Shown here one piece after another: positions 34,559-43,004 of a stretch of 64,000 nucleotides of DNA. Position 1 is the first letter of the stretch; every line of letters begins with the position of its first letter. Source of the DNA: an uncultured Eubacteriales bacterium (lineage in GTDB: Bacteria; Bacillota; Clostridia; Oscillospirales; Acutalibacteraceae); contig CAKTDF010000011.1 of assembly GCA_934541115.1 (NCBI GenBank), forward strand, positions 12,822 through 76,821, read 5' to 3'. The position numbers were made by a program, and so were the translations under genes. Under the pieces are notes generated by a model. That model had not been told where the DNA came from. It did not search any database and saw only the letters and a list, made by a program, of their open reading frames with translations.

Positions 34559-34873
34559 TCAATTGTAGTTGAACAGATTGCCCCAGAAGCCTTGGCGCGG
34601 CGGTCTGTGACCGGGACGCGGCGGCTTTTCCGGAATGTCGGCACAAACGAGAATGGTGTCGTTACCTATCACCTGTATGTTCTCCCAACATATTCTGATG
34701 TCATCGTCCTTGCCGAAAATTCCAAAACAGCGCGGTCTGCCCCAAATTATAATTGCACTCAATCTGCCGTCGCAGGTGTTGATTTCAACGTCTGAAACGA
34801 ACCCTATACGACAGCCGCTTTTTGCGTTTATCACTTCTTTATTGCGAAGCTCTGTGATTGAACAACACTCCAT
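34559..34873 (-). CDS. YlmC/YmxH-family PRC-barrel protein
   Basis: 104 residues. SITELRNKEVINAKSGCRIGFVSDVEIN followed by GRLSAIIIWG is the PRC-barrel signature of the YlmC/YmxH family of Firmicutes, associated with sporulation or cell division but without known biochemistry. An extra Pro/Arg-rich C-terminus (PEKPPRPGHRPPRQGF) is present. GAGGTGATGATGT precedes the ATG. The gene is single and convergent with the secreted-protein gene. The 330 bp before the next gene hold only a short imperfect hairpin (GCTGAAG/CTTCAGC, about 35126-35159) and A/T-rich sequence. Confidence 0.85.
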   Translation of the reverse strand: MECCSITELRNKEVINAKSGCRIGFVSDVEINTCDGRLSAIIIWGRPRCFGIFGKDDDIRICWENIQVIGNDTILVCADIPEKPPRPGHRPPRQGFWGNLFNYN

Positions 34874-35204
34874 ACATCATCACCTCATTTCATTTGAATC
34901 GCAGCAACGTTCTGCCTTGCCGCAAAAGTAAAACGTTGCAAACAACCGTAAACAGCGTAAAGCAGTGCCCGCCTTTTGCGGATACATCAGTAATCAAAAA
35001 CTTCTACTGAGATGGGGGGTCTGCACTATAATTATATTCAGCAGCCTGCTTCCTTTTGACGGGTATTTTTATTTGCTTGCTTTCATATAGTTAAATAGGG
35101 CTTATCCAGCAAGGCAAGGAGGCGCTGAAGCTATGTTGAGTTTGGTTTTCTTCAGCCCTATGCGTGTTGTGAGAGCCCGGAAAACAATTGAAAGGTGAGA
35201 AAAA

Positions 35205-35543
35205 ATGAAAATTGAAATCAGAGAAGCAGACCGTCGGGATATTGATGATGTGCTGTCTTTTGCGTTTGAAAAGCGCCCGCCGAGCGGAAAGAAAATGACG
35301 GACAAGTTTGACGATGTGCTTTGTCAGACGGGATATAAACTGTTGCTTTGTTTTGCAAACGGGGAGCTTTGCGGAACGCTTTCTGTGAGTATAATTGACG
35401 GAATGGGTGCAAAATTTCCCGTTGCGGTTTTTTGCGGCGGAAAGCTGAAAAAAGAATTTGAGGGAGAATACTTTTCTTCACTTCTCATTGCAAAAGGTGA
35501 GGAATATGCAAGAGCACACGGCTGCAAAAAAATAGTGTATTGA
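35205..35543 (+). CDS. Truncated GNAT-like acetyltransferase
   Basis: 112 residues resembling the N-terminal two thirds of a GNAT fold: IEIREADRRDIDDVLSFAFE (beta1-alpha1), LLLCFANGELCGTLSVSII (beta2-beta4) and EYARAHGCKKIVY (helix 3 and the start of beta5). The protein stops exactly where the family would continue into the C-terminal helix and last strands (about 30-40 residues missing), and the acetyl-CoA loop (Q/R-x-x-G-x-G/A) is not evident. It is either decayed or a reduced form. AAAGGTGAG lies 7 nt before the ATG. It stands alone, convergent with the next gene. Confidence 0.6.
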   Translation: MKIEIREADRRDIDDVLSFAFEKRPPSGKKMTDKFDDVLCQTGYKLLLCFANGELCGTLSVSIIDGMGAKFPVAVFCGGKLKKEFEGEYFSSLLIAKGEEYARAHGCKKIVY

Positions 35544-35563
35544 TGATTACATAAGGTCGGAAT

Positions 35564-35598
35564 AAAAAAGACGGAACCGCAAAACCGCGATTCCGTCT
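35564..35598 (-). terminator. Terminator of the following minus-strand gene
   Basis: On the minus strand AGACGGAATC...GGTTCCGTCT is followed by TTTTTATTCC, 17 bp beyond the stop at 35615. Confidence 0.85.
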
Positions 35599-35614
35599 GT
35601 GGCAAATTCAGTTT

Positions 35615-36391
35615 TTATGCTGTGACTTTTTCTTTTTCGTTTTTCTTTTCGGGCAGGGCGGCTTTCTTTTTCTTGTGCTTGTCTATGAGAGCAAGGACGA
35701 TGTACAAAACGATTGCCGAGCCTATTGTGGTTACCGTTGCGTCGATCATATCCATCATGGTGTCCCAAAGCGGCAGCTGACCGCCGTCGGTAATTGCGCC
35801 GTGACCGAATACTCTATAGAATATATCATCGTCTGCGGGCGCGTACCAGTATCCCTGGTTTGCGGTACCGTAAAAGAAATCCCCAAAGAATTCCGTGATT
35901 TCCCAAAGAGGAATAATCATGAAAGAAAAGCACATTCCGTATGTTGAACCGAGGAGCGCGGAATGAGAATCCTCCTTGTGCTCCTTTTTGAGAATAGCCT
36001 TGTAGATGAGATAGCCTGCATAAACCGCGGCAATACCGGAAAGGTAGTGGAGAATACGGTCATATTTTGCCACCTTTGCATGCATATCAATGTAGTTGCC
36101 GAGGTAGGAACCGAAGAACTCCATTATGTTGATGATGTGCTGAGCGCGGTATGAAAGGTTGCCAAAAAGGCTTTTTTTCGGAAAAATAAAACGGAAAAAC
36201 GGAATTGCATAAAGTGCAAGCATATTGATGAGGCACAGCACCCTCTGCCTATCATCGGTGTGCATTATAGCCGCATAAATGAACATGATTCTGATAACCC
36301 ACCAGGAAATGTACTCCGGCATGGTAATCTCTTTGAAAATATCCGAAAAAGTCGATTTGATCCTGTTTTTTATGAATGCAAAAAACTTCAT
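35615..36391 (-). CDS. Multi-pass membrane protein (DUF2238/YjdF-like)
   Basis: 258 residues with about six hydrophobic segments and a Lys/Glu-rich C-terminal tail. Conserved-looking acidic motifs are IPLWEITEFFGDFFYG (near residue 155) and LPLWDTMMDMIDATVTTIGS (near 207). These correspond to WEFYEFTMDRLYG and LTDTMVDLILGAAGAL in the protein at 51171-51896, so the two are paralogues. Membrane proteins of this general type (DUF2238) have no known function. The ribosome site is weak (AAAAGAAA). It has its own terminator and no operon partner; spoIIE ends 136 bp upstream. Confidence 0.75.
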   Translation of the reverse strand: MKFFAFIKNRIKSTFSDIFKEITMPEYISWWVIRIMFIYAAIMHTDDRQRVLCLINMLALYAIPFFRFIFPKKSLFGNLSYRAQHIINIMEFFGSYLGNYIDMHAKVAKYDRILHYLSGIAAVYAGYLIYKAILKKEHKEDSHSALLGSTYGMCFSFMIIPLWEITEFFGDFFYGTANQGYWYAPADDDIFYRVFGHGAITDGGQLPLWDTMMDMIDATVTTIGSAIVLYIVLALIDKHKKKKAALPEKKNEKEKVTA

Positions 36392-36527
36392 TTTCTTTTA
36401 GCCGCCGAAAACAATAGCCGAATAATGCGCGGCGCTTCCTTTCTACAAAATACACACTGTAATATACAACGAAAATCGAGCTTTGTAAACAAAAGTAAAA
36501 AAGTTGTAATAAACAATTAAGCTCTTT

Positions 36528-38831
36528 TTAATTGTTGTCGAGAATTTTGAGCGCAACAACTGTTATATCGTCCTCATTGTCCTTGCTGCTTCGCAGTTTT
36601 GCAAGCGAGGCTATGTGTGCTGCGAGGTCGTCCATGCTGTTGGTGCTCCATGCAAGCAGTTCATCGTTCACCCAGCCGCAATCTCCGGCGGTTACTCCGT
36701 CGGAGACGAGCAGAACGATGTCTCCGCTTTGAAGCCGTGTTTTTTTGTGTGCAAAGCATACGTCGCGTATTATTCCTACGGGCAGAGACTGTTCTTCAAC
36801 CATAGCGATTTCGCTGCCGCGCCTGACAAAGGATACCGCTGCGCCTGCTTTGTAAAAATCCGTCTCACCGCTGTATATGTTTATGCTCACTCCGTCAACG
36901 GTTGCAATCGATTCATCGGTCGATTTTACCATAAGCGCACAGTTGACGGTTTTGAGCGCACTCTCAAAGGAAAATGAACATGAAAGCAGCTTTTCCATCA
37001 ATGTTGCCGCCATTGTTCCGTCAACTGCGGCTCGCGAGCCGGTGCCCATTCCGTCGCTTATGAGCGCAATTTCATTTCCGGAAAGGTCGCGGAGACGTCC
37101 TATGCAATCGCCGCAGACCTTGTTGTTTTTGAACGGCAGCTGGGCTGTGCCTACAGAAACGCGGTACGCTGCCTTTTCTTCAAATGTAACAACCGAGCGG
37201 AGATCCATGATGGCAATTTCCGGGCGCTCAAAGTGTCGCTTTGTTGCCGCTTCAAGAATATGCTTTGCTTTTTTAAAATCAAGCTCAAATGCATTTTCGA
37301 GTACGCTGACCTCAATGGTTATTCTTCCGTTCGGATCGGTGAAAAAGCAGAGCGAGTCGGTGTATATCCCGGCGTCGCTTAAGGCGGTCTTCAGTGCGCG
37401 GGAACGCGTGTTGTCAACAACTCTGCTGGTTGACACCTGCTGCGAAAGTTCAGAAAGAAAATCGGCGATTGAAGAGAACTGGTCGCTGATGAGGCTGCGT
37501 ATTTCTTTGACCTTGTTTTTTGCCGCCATTGTGTCAACAAATTCTCCGTAGCTTTGCTTGACTCTGGAAACAAGAGCGTTTGAACGCGGGCATCGTCTTT
37601 CAAGGTCTGTGATTCCCCGCTTTTTTTCTTTGAGTCCTGCGAGGGTGAGAATGTCTGACGCCGTTTCTCCGAACCGTTCGCTCCAGCATTCGTTTTTGAA
37701 AGAGCAGCCGAAGCAGATGCTTTGTTGGAGCTTTGCAAAAACACGGTCAACCTCGGGGTTTATCACATTATCAAGCTTTGCACTGACTGTTTTCACAATA
37801 TCGGATACTTCGTCAACTGTCTCTGCCGCTCGTTTGAGCGAGGCGGAAACTCTGCGGTTAAGTTCGCAATCCGGCAAAAGAAAGCTCTTTTCAAGCTCGC
37901 CATGCGCGGCAAAGAGCAGTCTTGACGGTATTGCGGCGAAAATTGCGCACGCTGCGCCGATTTCAAGTAAGCACCAGAACGCGCTCTCAGAAAAGCCGGT
38001 AACAAACATTGTTACTGCCGAGGTGACGGCAAAGGAAAGCGAAACCGCATATTGACCGAGCGCGGCAAAAACTCCGCAGGCAAGGCTGCCGAGAGCAAAA
38101 GCAGGAAACAGGCTGATGTTTTTGCTGCCTATTGAAAGCACAGATGCAATGCATACACCGAAAAGACAAGAGAGCCCTGCACCCTTGTAATGGGCAACAA
38201 AAAGTAAAAACAAAACGGCTATTATATGAGCCGGAATAACCGGACCGAGAGAAAATCCGCACGCACACAGCAACAGCGATGCAATGCAAAGACCGATAGA
38301 GACAGTGTCTCGAACGGGGAGGTTTCCGAGTCCGATGCCGGCAATGGGAGTGTTTGAAACGCGCAGATAGAGATATGCCGCGCAAAATGCAATGAGTGCT
38401 TCGCAAACAGAAAACAGCAGCTCCAAAATGCTGAAAGAACCGAAAACCATGCTCATAATCGAAACGCTCAAGCATGAAAGCAATGCAGTCAGCGGATAGC
38501 TTTTGCCCATGTCGGCATTCGGCAGCTTTTTTTGCAGTATTGCCCGGCAGCAGGCGCAAAGAATGAGTACGGCGCTGTATTTGGCGGCTGTTTTCCAGTC
38601 AAAGGCAAAAAAATAACCGCTGACTCCGCCTATGAGTGCACAAAGGTTGTATTCAAATCGTACTGCCGCAGAAAACGCCGGACAAAACGGCGATATTGAA
38701 CCAAAACTTTTCAGCTGAGAGAGTGAAAAGGAGAGTACCGCAAAAAGCAGCTGCCGCAGCCACGGAGAAAGCTCGTTTTCCTCAGTCAGTATATATTCGG
38801 TGATTTTCTTTTCTTTCACTGCTGTTTTCAT
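36528..38831 (-). CDS. spoIIE: Stage II sporulation protein E (serine phosphatase)
   Basis: 767 residues. About ten membrane helices occupy residues 30-320, followed by a regulatory region and a PP2C-type phosphatase domain (about 560-767) with LISDGMGTGSRAAVDG (metal Asp, near 600) and VLLVSDGVTAGDCGW (near 710) and the terminal DDITVVALKI. In sporulating Firmicutes it dephosphorylates SpoIIAA to release sigma F in the forespore and marks the asymmetric septum. The ATG at 38831 (AAAGGA 9 nt upstream) is preferred to the TTG at 38861. Upstream lie a long dyad at the transcript start and a Spo0A-box-like heptamer. Confidence 0.93.
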   Translation of the reverse strand: MKTAVKEKKITEYILTEENELSPWLRQLLFAVLSFSLSQLKSFGSISPFCPAFSAAVRFEYNLCALIGGVSGYFFAFDWKTAAKYSAVLILCACCRAILQKKLPNADMGKSYPLTALLSCLSVSIMSMVFGSFSILELLFSVCEALIAFCAAYLYLRVSNTPIAGIGLGNLPVRDTVSIGLCIASLLLCACGFSLGPVIPAHIIAVLFLLFVAHYKGAGLSCLFGVCIASVLSIGSKNISLFPAFALGSLACGVFAALGQYAVSLSFAVTSAVTMFVTGFSESAFWCLLEIGAACAIFAAIPSRLLFAAHGELEKSFLLPDCELNRRVSASLKRAAETVDEVSDIVKTVSAKLDNVINPEVDRVFAKLQQSICFGCSFKNECWSERFGETASDILTLAGLKEKKRGITDLERRCPRSNALVSRVKQSYGEFVDTMAAKNKVKEIRSLISDQFSSIADFLSELSQQVSTSRVVDNTRSRALKTALSDAGIYTDSLCFFTDPNGRITIEVSVLENAFELDFKKAKHILEAATKRHFERPEIAIMDLRSVVTFEEKAAYRVSVGTAQLPFKNNKVCGDCIGRLRDLSGNEIALISDGMGTGSRAAVDGTMAATLMEKLLSCSFSFESALKTVNCALMVKSTDESIATVDGVSINIYSGETDFYKAGAAVSFVRRGSEIAMVEEQSLPVGIIRDVCFAHKKTRLQSGDIVLLVSDGVTAGDCGWVNDELLAWSTNSMDDLAAHIASLAKLRSSKDNEDDITVVALKILDNN

Positions 38832-38856
38832 AAAGACTTGTCCTTTCGCATATTGT

Positions 38857-38934
38857 TTCAAGGCAGCACTGCGTATACCAATGCGGTGTTGCCTTGAACA
38901 ATTATATTAAGCGCAAGAGGAAAAAAATGTCGCA
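38857..38934 (-). promoter_or_regulatory. spoIIE control region: -10 box, Spo0A-box-like site, 5' dyad
   Basis: On the minus strand TATAAT is at 38901-38906. TGCGACA (38928-38934), one base from the Spo0A box TTCGACA, lies about 21 bp further upstream, the wide spacing used by Spo0A-activated promoters. The predicted transcript starts in an imperfect 16-bp inverted repeat (38857-38872 and 38883-38898; TTCAAGGCA/TGCCTTGAA). Confidence 0.5.
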
Positions 38935-38957
38935 CTGTGAGGAAACACAAAGAGAAT

Positions 38958-38986
38958 TTGACCTTTAGCGCGCGACGGTGTATAAT
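38958..38986 (+). promoter_or_regulatory. Promoter of the GH20-like gene
   Basis: TTGACC (38958-38963) and TATAAT (38981-38986), 17 bp apart. The predicted 5' UTR is about 25 nt. Confidence 0.8.
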
Positions 38987-39016
38987 CAGTCCATCAGACC
39001 GAAAGGAGAATTTGCC

Positions 39017-40456
39017 GTGACGACTGACATCATACCTGAGCCGCAAAGCCTGAAAATAAAAGGCGACGCTGTTGCTTTCTCCTTGACGCGCCTTGCGGAG
39101 ATTTTCGGCGATGAAAAGAGCAAAAATGTAATAAGCTATTTCAGAGATTTTTGCAGCAGTCATTTTGAAATTGAATTTGTCGGCACAGGAAAGGAGCAGA
39201 TTTCCTTTTCTGTTTGTGCAAATCTGCCGGACGAGGGGTACCGTTTGGCGGTCAGCGAAAACAGTGTGAAAATTGAGGGCGGTTCGGAAAAGGGCGTTTT
39301 TTGGGGTGTTCAGTCGCTTCTTTGGCTTTTGATTCAAAACGACCGCTCAATTTGTGCGCTTGAGATTGAAGACTTTCCTCAAACCGAAAACAGAGGGGTT
39401 ATGCTTGACTGTGCAAGCTGGTTCTTCACTCCCGAGGCAATCAAGCTGGTTCTTGATTCAATGGCTTTTCACAAGCTCGACGTTTTTCATTGGAAACTTT
39501 CCGGGGACATGGGGTGGAGGATAGAGCTTTTTGATAATTTTTTGCTTTCACAAATCGGTAGTGAGCGTGCTTTTACCGGACTCGGAAAAGAACCGCACGG
39601 CGGCTACTACTCCCAGACCGATGTAAAAGACATTCTCAAGTATGCGCAGGAGCGGTATATAACGGTTATTCCGGAGCTTGATTTTCCCGACCATACGGCT
39701 GCCGCTGTCTGTGCGTATCCGTCGCTTTCATGCCGTGGAACCGAAATTTCGGTGCCGACGCGCTTTGGAGACACTTCTGCATGCCTTTGCCTCGGCAAAG
39801 ATGAAACGTTTGACTTTGTTTTCTCTGTTCTTGATGAAACTATTGAGCTTTTTGGCTGCAAATACGTTCACATAGGCGGAGAGAAAAGCCAAAAATCACC
39901 AAGAAGCAGTTGTCCGCACTGCCTCAAAAAAATGGCTGAGCTCAAAACCGATGAAAGAGGACTCACAAGAGACTTTTTTGAGCGTACCGCAGCTTATCTT
40001 GAAAAAAAGGAAGTTAAAGCGATTATCCGGAGTGATGAAAAGGATTTGCCTTTGCAGAACGCGGTTTTAGATGTCCGAACAGAGAGTGAAAACCCAGACA
40101 TTCAGAAACTCGATTCATTTTTTTTGCTGTCGCTGCCGTATGGTGAGCTTGGTGTGCAGGAATGCTATGAGCACGAACCGTTTTCGGCGCAAATAATGAG
40201 CGAGGCGGTCTTGAATACCGAACATGCTTCCTCAATGAAAAAGGTTGGAGAACTGCTTTTTCCGCGCCTTGGCGCGTTCTGTGAGAATGCGTGGACAAAA
40301 AAAGAGAATCGCAGCTTTGAGCGATTCCTTGAAAAAACAGATTCATATTATGCTTTTCTTAATTTGCTCGGGCTTTTTGCGTCAAAAAGAAAGGACGCTT
40401 TTCCCGGCAGACTGAAAAGCACCTTTGAAAAACTGAAAATGAAATTCGGAAGATAA
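39017..40456 (+). CDS. GH20-like protein with altered catalytic site
   Basis: 479 residues, no signal peptide. The N-terminal GH20b-like domain (EGYRLAVSENSVKIEGGSEKGVFWGVQSL, read around residues 74-105) leads into a TIM barrel: ENRGVMLDCASWFFTPEAI (near 125), LDVFHWKLSGDMGWRIEL (near 155), PELDFPDHTAAAVCAYP (near 220) and LLFPRLGAFCENAW (near 410). These match beta-N-acetylhexosaminidases. The catalytic pair, normally HIGGDE, reads HIGGEK here (near 285-290), so the polarising Asp is Glu and the acid/base Glu is Lys; HWHLTDD is also changed to HWKLSGD. I infer a binding or inactive protein, or an altered mechanism. The start is GTG, 8-9 nt after AAAGGAG; the longer frame begins inside the promoter. 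Confidence 0.82.
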   Translation: MTTDIIPEPQSLKIKGDAVAFSLTRLAEIFGDEKSKNVISYFRDFCSSHFEIEFVGTGKEQISFSVCANLPDEGYRLAVSENSVKIEGGSEKGVFWGVQSLLWLLIQNDRSICALEIEDFPQTENRGVMLDCASWFFTPEAIKLVLDSMAFHKLDVFHWKLSGDMGWRIELFDNFLLSQIGSERAFTGLGKEPHGGYYSQTDVKDILKYAQERYITVIPELDFPDHTAAAVCAYPSLSCRGTEISVPTRFGDTSACLCLGKDETFDFVFSVLDETIELFGCKYVHIGGEKSQKSPRSSCPHCLKKMAELKTDERGLTRDFFERTAAYLEKKEVKAIIRSDEKDLPLQNAVLDVRTESENPDIQKLDSFFLLSLPYGELGVQECYEHEPFSAQIMSEAVLNTEHASSMKKVGELLFPRLGAFCENAWTKKENRSFERFLEKTDSYYAFLNLLGLFASKRKDAFPGRLKSTFEKLKMKFGR

Positions 40457-40530
40457 AAATAGGCAAAACCGCCGCACTAAAATTCAAAACACCTTTTTAT
40501 CCGCGGTTATTGGAAAATATCAGAAAACAA

Positions 40531-40570
40531 AAAGAGCAAAACGACCGTTGCAGGTAGTTTTGCTCTTTGT
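40531..40570. terminator. Bidirectional terminator
   Basis: 12-bp perfect arms AAAGAGCAAAAC/GTTTTGCTCTTT (40531-40542, 40557-40568), T-rich on both sides. It serves the GH20-like gene and the convergent binding-protein gene. Confidence 0.8.
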
Positions 40571-40603
40571 TTTGTGTTGGGTATGTAAGCTGAACTTAGT
40601 TGT

Positions 40604-42865
40604 TTAGCTTGCTATATAAGCGTACTGGAGATACCAATAGCCTTCGGCACTATGCCACGTGCCTTTGAGATTAGATTTCTGGAGCCAATAATCGCAATAG
40701 TATGCAACAGGGATTACAGCGTAGTCATTCATCAGAATTTTTTCTGCATTGTGGAGAGCGGTCGATTGCGCAGAAGCGGTTGTGGCACTTGCCGCCTTAT
40801 TCATTGCGGCGTCAAATTTTTTGCTGTTATACCCAGAGTCATTGTTCCAGCTGAATGAACAGAAGCTTGTGAGCATATTTGACGCGTTGTTGTAATCCAT
40901 GATCCAACCGTTGCGTGCCATTTCGTATTCACCTGCATGGCGCTGGGGTGTAAATAAGCTCCAGTCAACTTCTTCAATTTCCAAATGGACTCCGATTTTC
41001 AGGTAAGCGTCCTTGAGATATTCGGCAACAGCAATGTGGTATCCCGCGTCGTTGGTCGAATAAGTGATGGTCGGAAGTCCCTTTCCGTCCGGATAGCCGG
41101 CTTCTTTGAGTGCTTCTTTGGCTTTCTTGAGGTTTGCCGCGTAATCGGTACTGATATACGTCTTGCCATTGTTGAGCTTCTTTGAATTGCTGAGGAACAG
41201 ACCGCTGCTGTCAATAACTCCGGAGCCGATGAGGTTATACGCCGGGGTGTACATTCCGTTCATAAGAACGTTTGCGATGTACTCGCGGTCGATTGCAAGG
41301 CTCAGTGCTTTTCTGACAAGCTTGTTATTGAAGGGAGCTTTGCTCAGGTTCATGTTGATATAATACGTTCCGAGAATGGAATCTTTTTTTAATTCCTTTG
41401 AACGCTGATATTTTTCAAGCTCATCAAACGGAAAGTCCTTTACAAGCTGTGCTCTTCCGTTTTTATAGTCTGAATAGCCGTCGTCAAAGATAAATCTGAG
41501 CTTTTCCGCAACAATTTTATCCTTGTCCCAACCGCCGCTGTAATACGGGTTCTTTTTGCAGACGATTGAAGAAGACGTCAGTTTTTCAACGGTGTACGGA
41601 CCGTTGCTGACGAAGGTGCTTGCCTTTTGTGCCCAGCCGAATTGGTTCTTTTGAACGGTGGCTTTTTTCACCGGGCAGAGGGCGAACATTGCAACGATCC
41701 TGTCAAAATAAGCGCAGGGATATGCAAGCTTAATCGTGAGCGTTTTTCCGTCTTTTGAGGCTTTGACATTGAGCTTGTTTTTGTTGGGAGCTTTTGTTTG
41801 CCTACCGTTGTTGTCCGGTGCACCGATGGCATCATAGTAGCCGTCAATCATATTCAGCACGGTTTCCGCATACGGTGCTCCGAGCTCAACATCCGCAAGA
41901 CGCTTGAGGGTGTATTCAAAATCCTTCGCGTTAAGGGTTGAGCCGTCAGACCATTTGAGCCCGCTGCGCATTGTGAACTTCCATGTAAGTCCGTCCTTGC
42001 TGACGGAATAGCTTTTTGCCTGACCGGGCTGGGTCTTGCCGTTTTTGTCAACTATGAGGAGCGGTTCAAAAAGAGTGAGGGCAACGTTTCCGCTGTCGAC
42101 GGAGCTGCCGAAGTTCGGGTCGAGCGTGTCGAGAAGGGGGGATCCTATCTGAACTGAAACAGCCTTTGAATCGGTTTTTACGTTGTATGTTGCCGAAAGG
42201 ATGCTCTTTTTGCTTTTGTTGTCGGCTTTGATCACGAGCCTGTAGCTTTTGAGGCTAAGGAGCTTTGAAAAGCTTGCGCTTGCTTTAGTCGTATTGACGG
42301 TTTTGACAAGGGTTTTGCCGTTATAAAGGCTGACCTTATATTTCGCCGCGTTGGGAACCTTTGTCCAAGAAAGCGAAAGCGAGGAGGAAGTCTTTTTTAC
42401 GGTGAGCTTTGGAATAATTGTGAACGAAAGCGTTTTTGCTCCGCTATAGTTGCCTTTGAATGTAACTGTTGCTGTCGCTTTGCCCACAGCTTTGTTGTTC
42501 TTGTAGGAAACTGTGTAGTCAGTGCCGGACTTGAGAGCCTTTCCCTTGCTGTTCTTGACGGTAACGGAGGGCTTTTGGGCTTTGCCGGTGTAAGTCAGCG
42601 TGGTTTTACTGAGCTTTACAGAGGTTATTTTTGAAATTGCGGTTTTGCTAAACGTCTTTTTGCAGGTTGAGCAGGTGACGGTTTTTGTTCCGTCCTTTGA
42701 AAGCGTGGCTTTTTTTACAGAAGTAACCTTTTTGTGGGTGTGCGCAGCTGATGCAACGCTTCCAACGGTCAAGGCACCAAAGTCGGTTCCGGCAAGGGGA
42801 ACACAGGCAAAAACCATGATAAACGTCAGAAACAGGGCAAGTGCACGTTTTGAAAAATTCTTCAT
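40604..42865 (-). CDS. OppA-like peptide-binding protein fused to Ig/Fn3-like modules
   Basis: 753 residues. Signal peptide 1-41 (no lipobox; cleavage near ASAA). Residues 42-75 hold a small HTH...CSTCKKTF motif with a KATLSKDGTKTVTC strand, common in Clostridial secreted proteins. Residues 76-150 are an Ig-like module (YTGKAQKPSVTVKNSKGKAL), and 152-230 an Fn3-like module (LSLSWTKVPNAAKYKVSLY). From 232 on there is a full SBP_bac_5 domain closely resembling OppA at 17292-19037 (TLDPNFGSSVDSGN, FTMRSGLKWSDGS, VRKALSLAIDREYIA, YEMARNGWIMDYNNASN). No permease genes are adjacent, so it may feed the opp importer or bind peptides extracellularly. AAAAGGAG precedes the ATG. Confidence 0.9.
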   Translation of the reverse strand: MKNFSKRALALFLTFIMVFACVPLAGTDFGALTVGSVASAAHTHKKVTSVKKATLSKDGTKTVTCSTCKKTFSKTAISKITSVKLSKTTLTYTGKAQKPSVTVKNSKGKALKSGTDYTVSYKNNKAVGKATATVTFKGNYSGAKTLSFTIIPKLTVKKTSSSLSLSWTKVPNAAKYKVSLYNGKTLVKTVNTTKASASFSKLLSLKSYRLVIKADNKSKKSILSATYNVKTDSKAVSVQIGSPLLDTLDPNFGSSVDSGNVALTLFEPLLIVDKNGKTQPGQAKSYSVSKDGLTWKFTMRSGLKWSDGSTLNAKDFEYTLKRLADVELGAPYAETVLNMIDGYYDAIGAPDNNGRQTKAPNKNKLNVKASKDGKTLTIKLAYPCAYFDRIVAMFALCPVKKATVQKNQFGWAQKASTFVSNGPYTVEKLTSSSIVCKKNPYYSGGWDKDKIVAEKLRFIFDDGYSDYKNGRAQLVKDFPFDELEKYQRSKELKKDSILGTYYINMNLSKAPFNNKLVRKALSLAIDREYIANVLMNGMYTPAYNLIGSGVIDSSGLFLSNSKKLNNGKTYISTDYAANLKKAKEALKEAGYPDGKGLPTITYSTNDAGYHIAVAEYLKDAYLKIGVHLEIEEVDWSLFTPQRHAGEYEMARNGWIMDYNNASNMLTSFCSFSWNNDSGYNSKKFDAAMNKAASATTASAQSTALHNAEKILMNDYAVIPVAYYCDYWLQKSNLKGTWHSAEGYWYLQYAYIAS

Positions 42866-42886
42866 ATTTTTGCTCCTTTTTCTTTT

Positions 42887-42915
42887 ATGATACCATACAA
42901 GAAGACAAATGTCAA
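42887..42915 (-). promoter_or_regulatory. Promoter of the Ig-fused binding-protein gene
   Basis: On the minus strand TTGACA (42910-42915) and TATCAT (42887-42892), 17 bp apart. Confidence 0.7.
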
Positions 42916-42942
42916 CGAAGGGAATTCAAAATCAAACCTTCT

Positions 42943-42980
42943 AAAAAGACAGCACCCCAAAGTGTTGAACTTTGGGGTGC
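42943..42980 (-). terminator. Terminator of the ddl operon
   Basis: Perfect 11-bp arms (42952-42962, 42970-42980). On the minus strand they are followed by TGTCTTTTTAG. Confidence 0.88.
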
Positions 42981-43004
42981 ATATGAAAATCATGCAAAAG
43001 CTAT

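Noticed and set aside
36877..37551. 224-codon plus-strand frame opposite spoIIE
   Set aside because: Shadow of spoIIE; low-complexity Ser-rich translation with no support.
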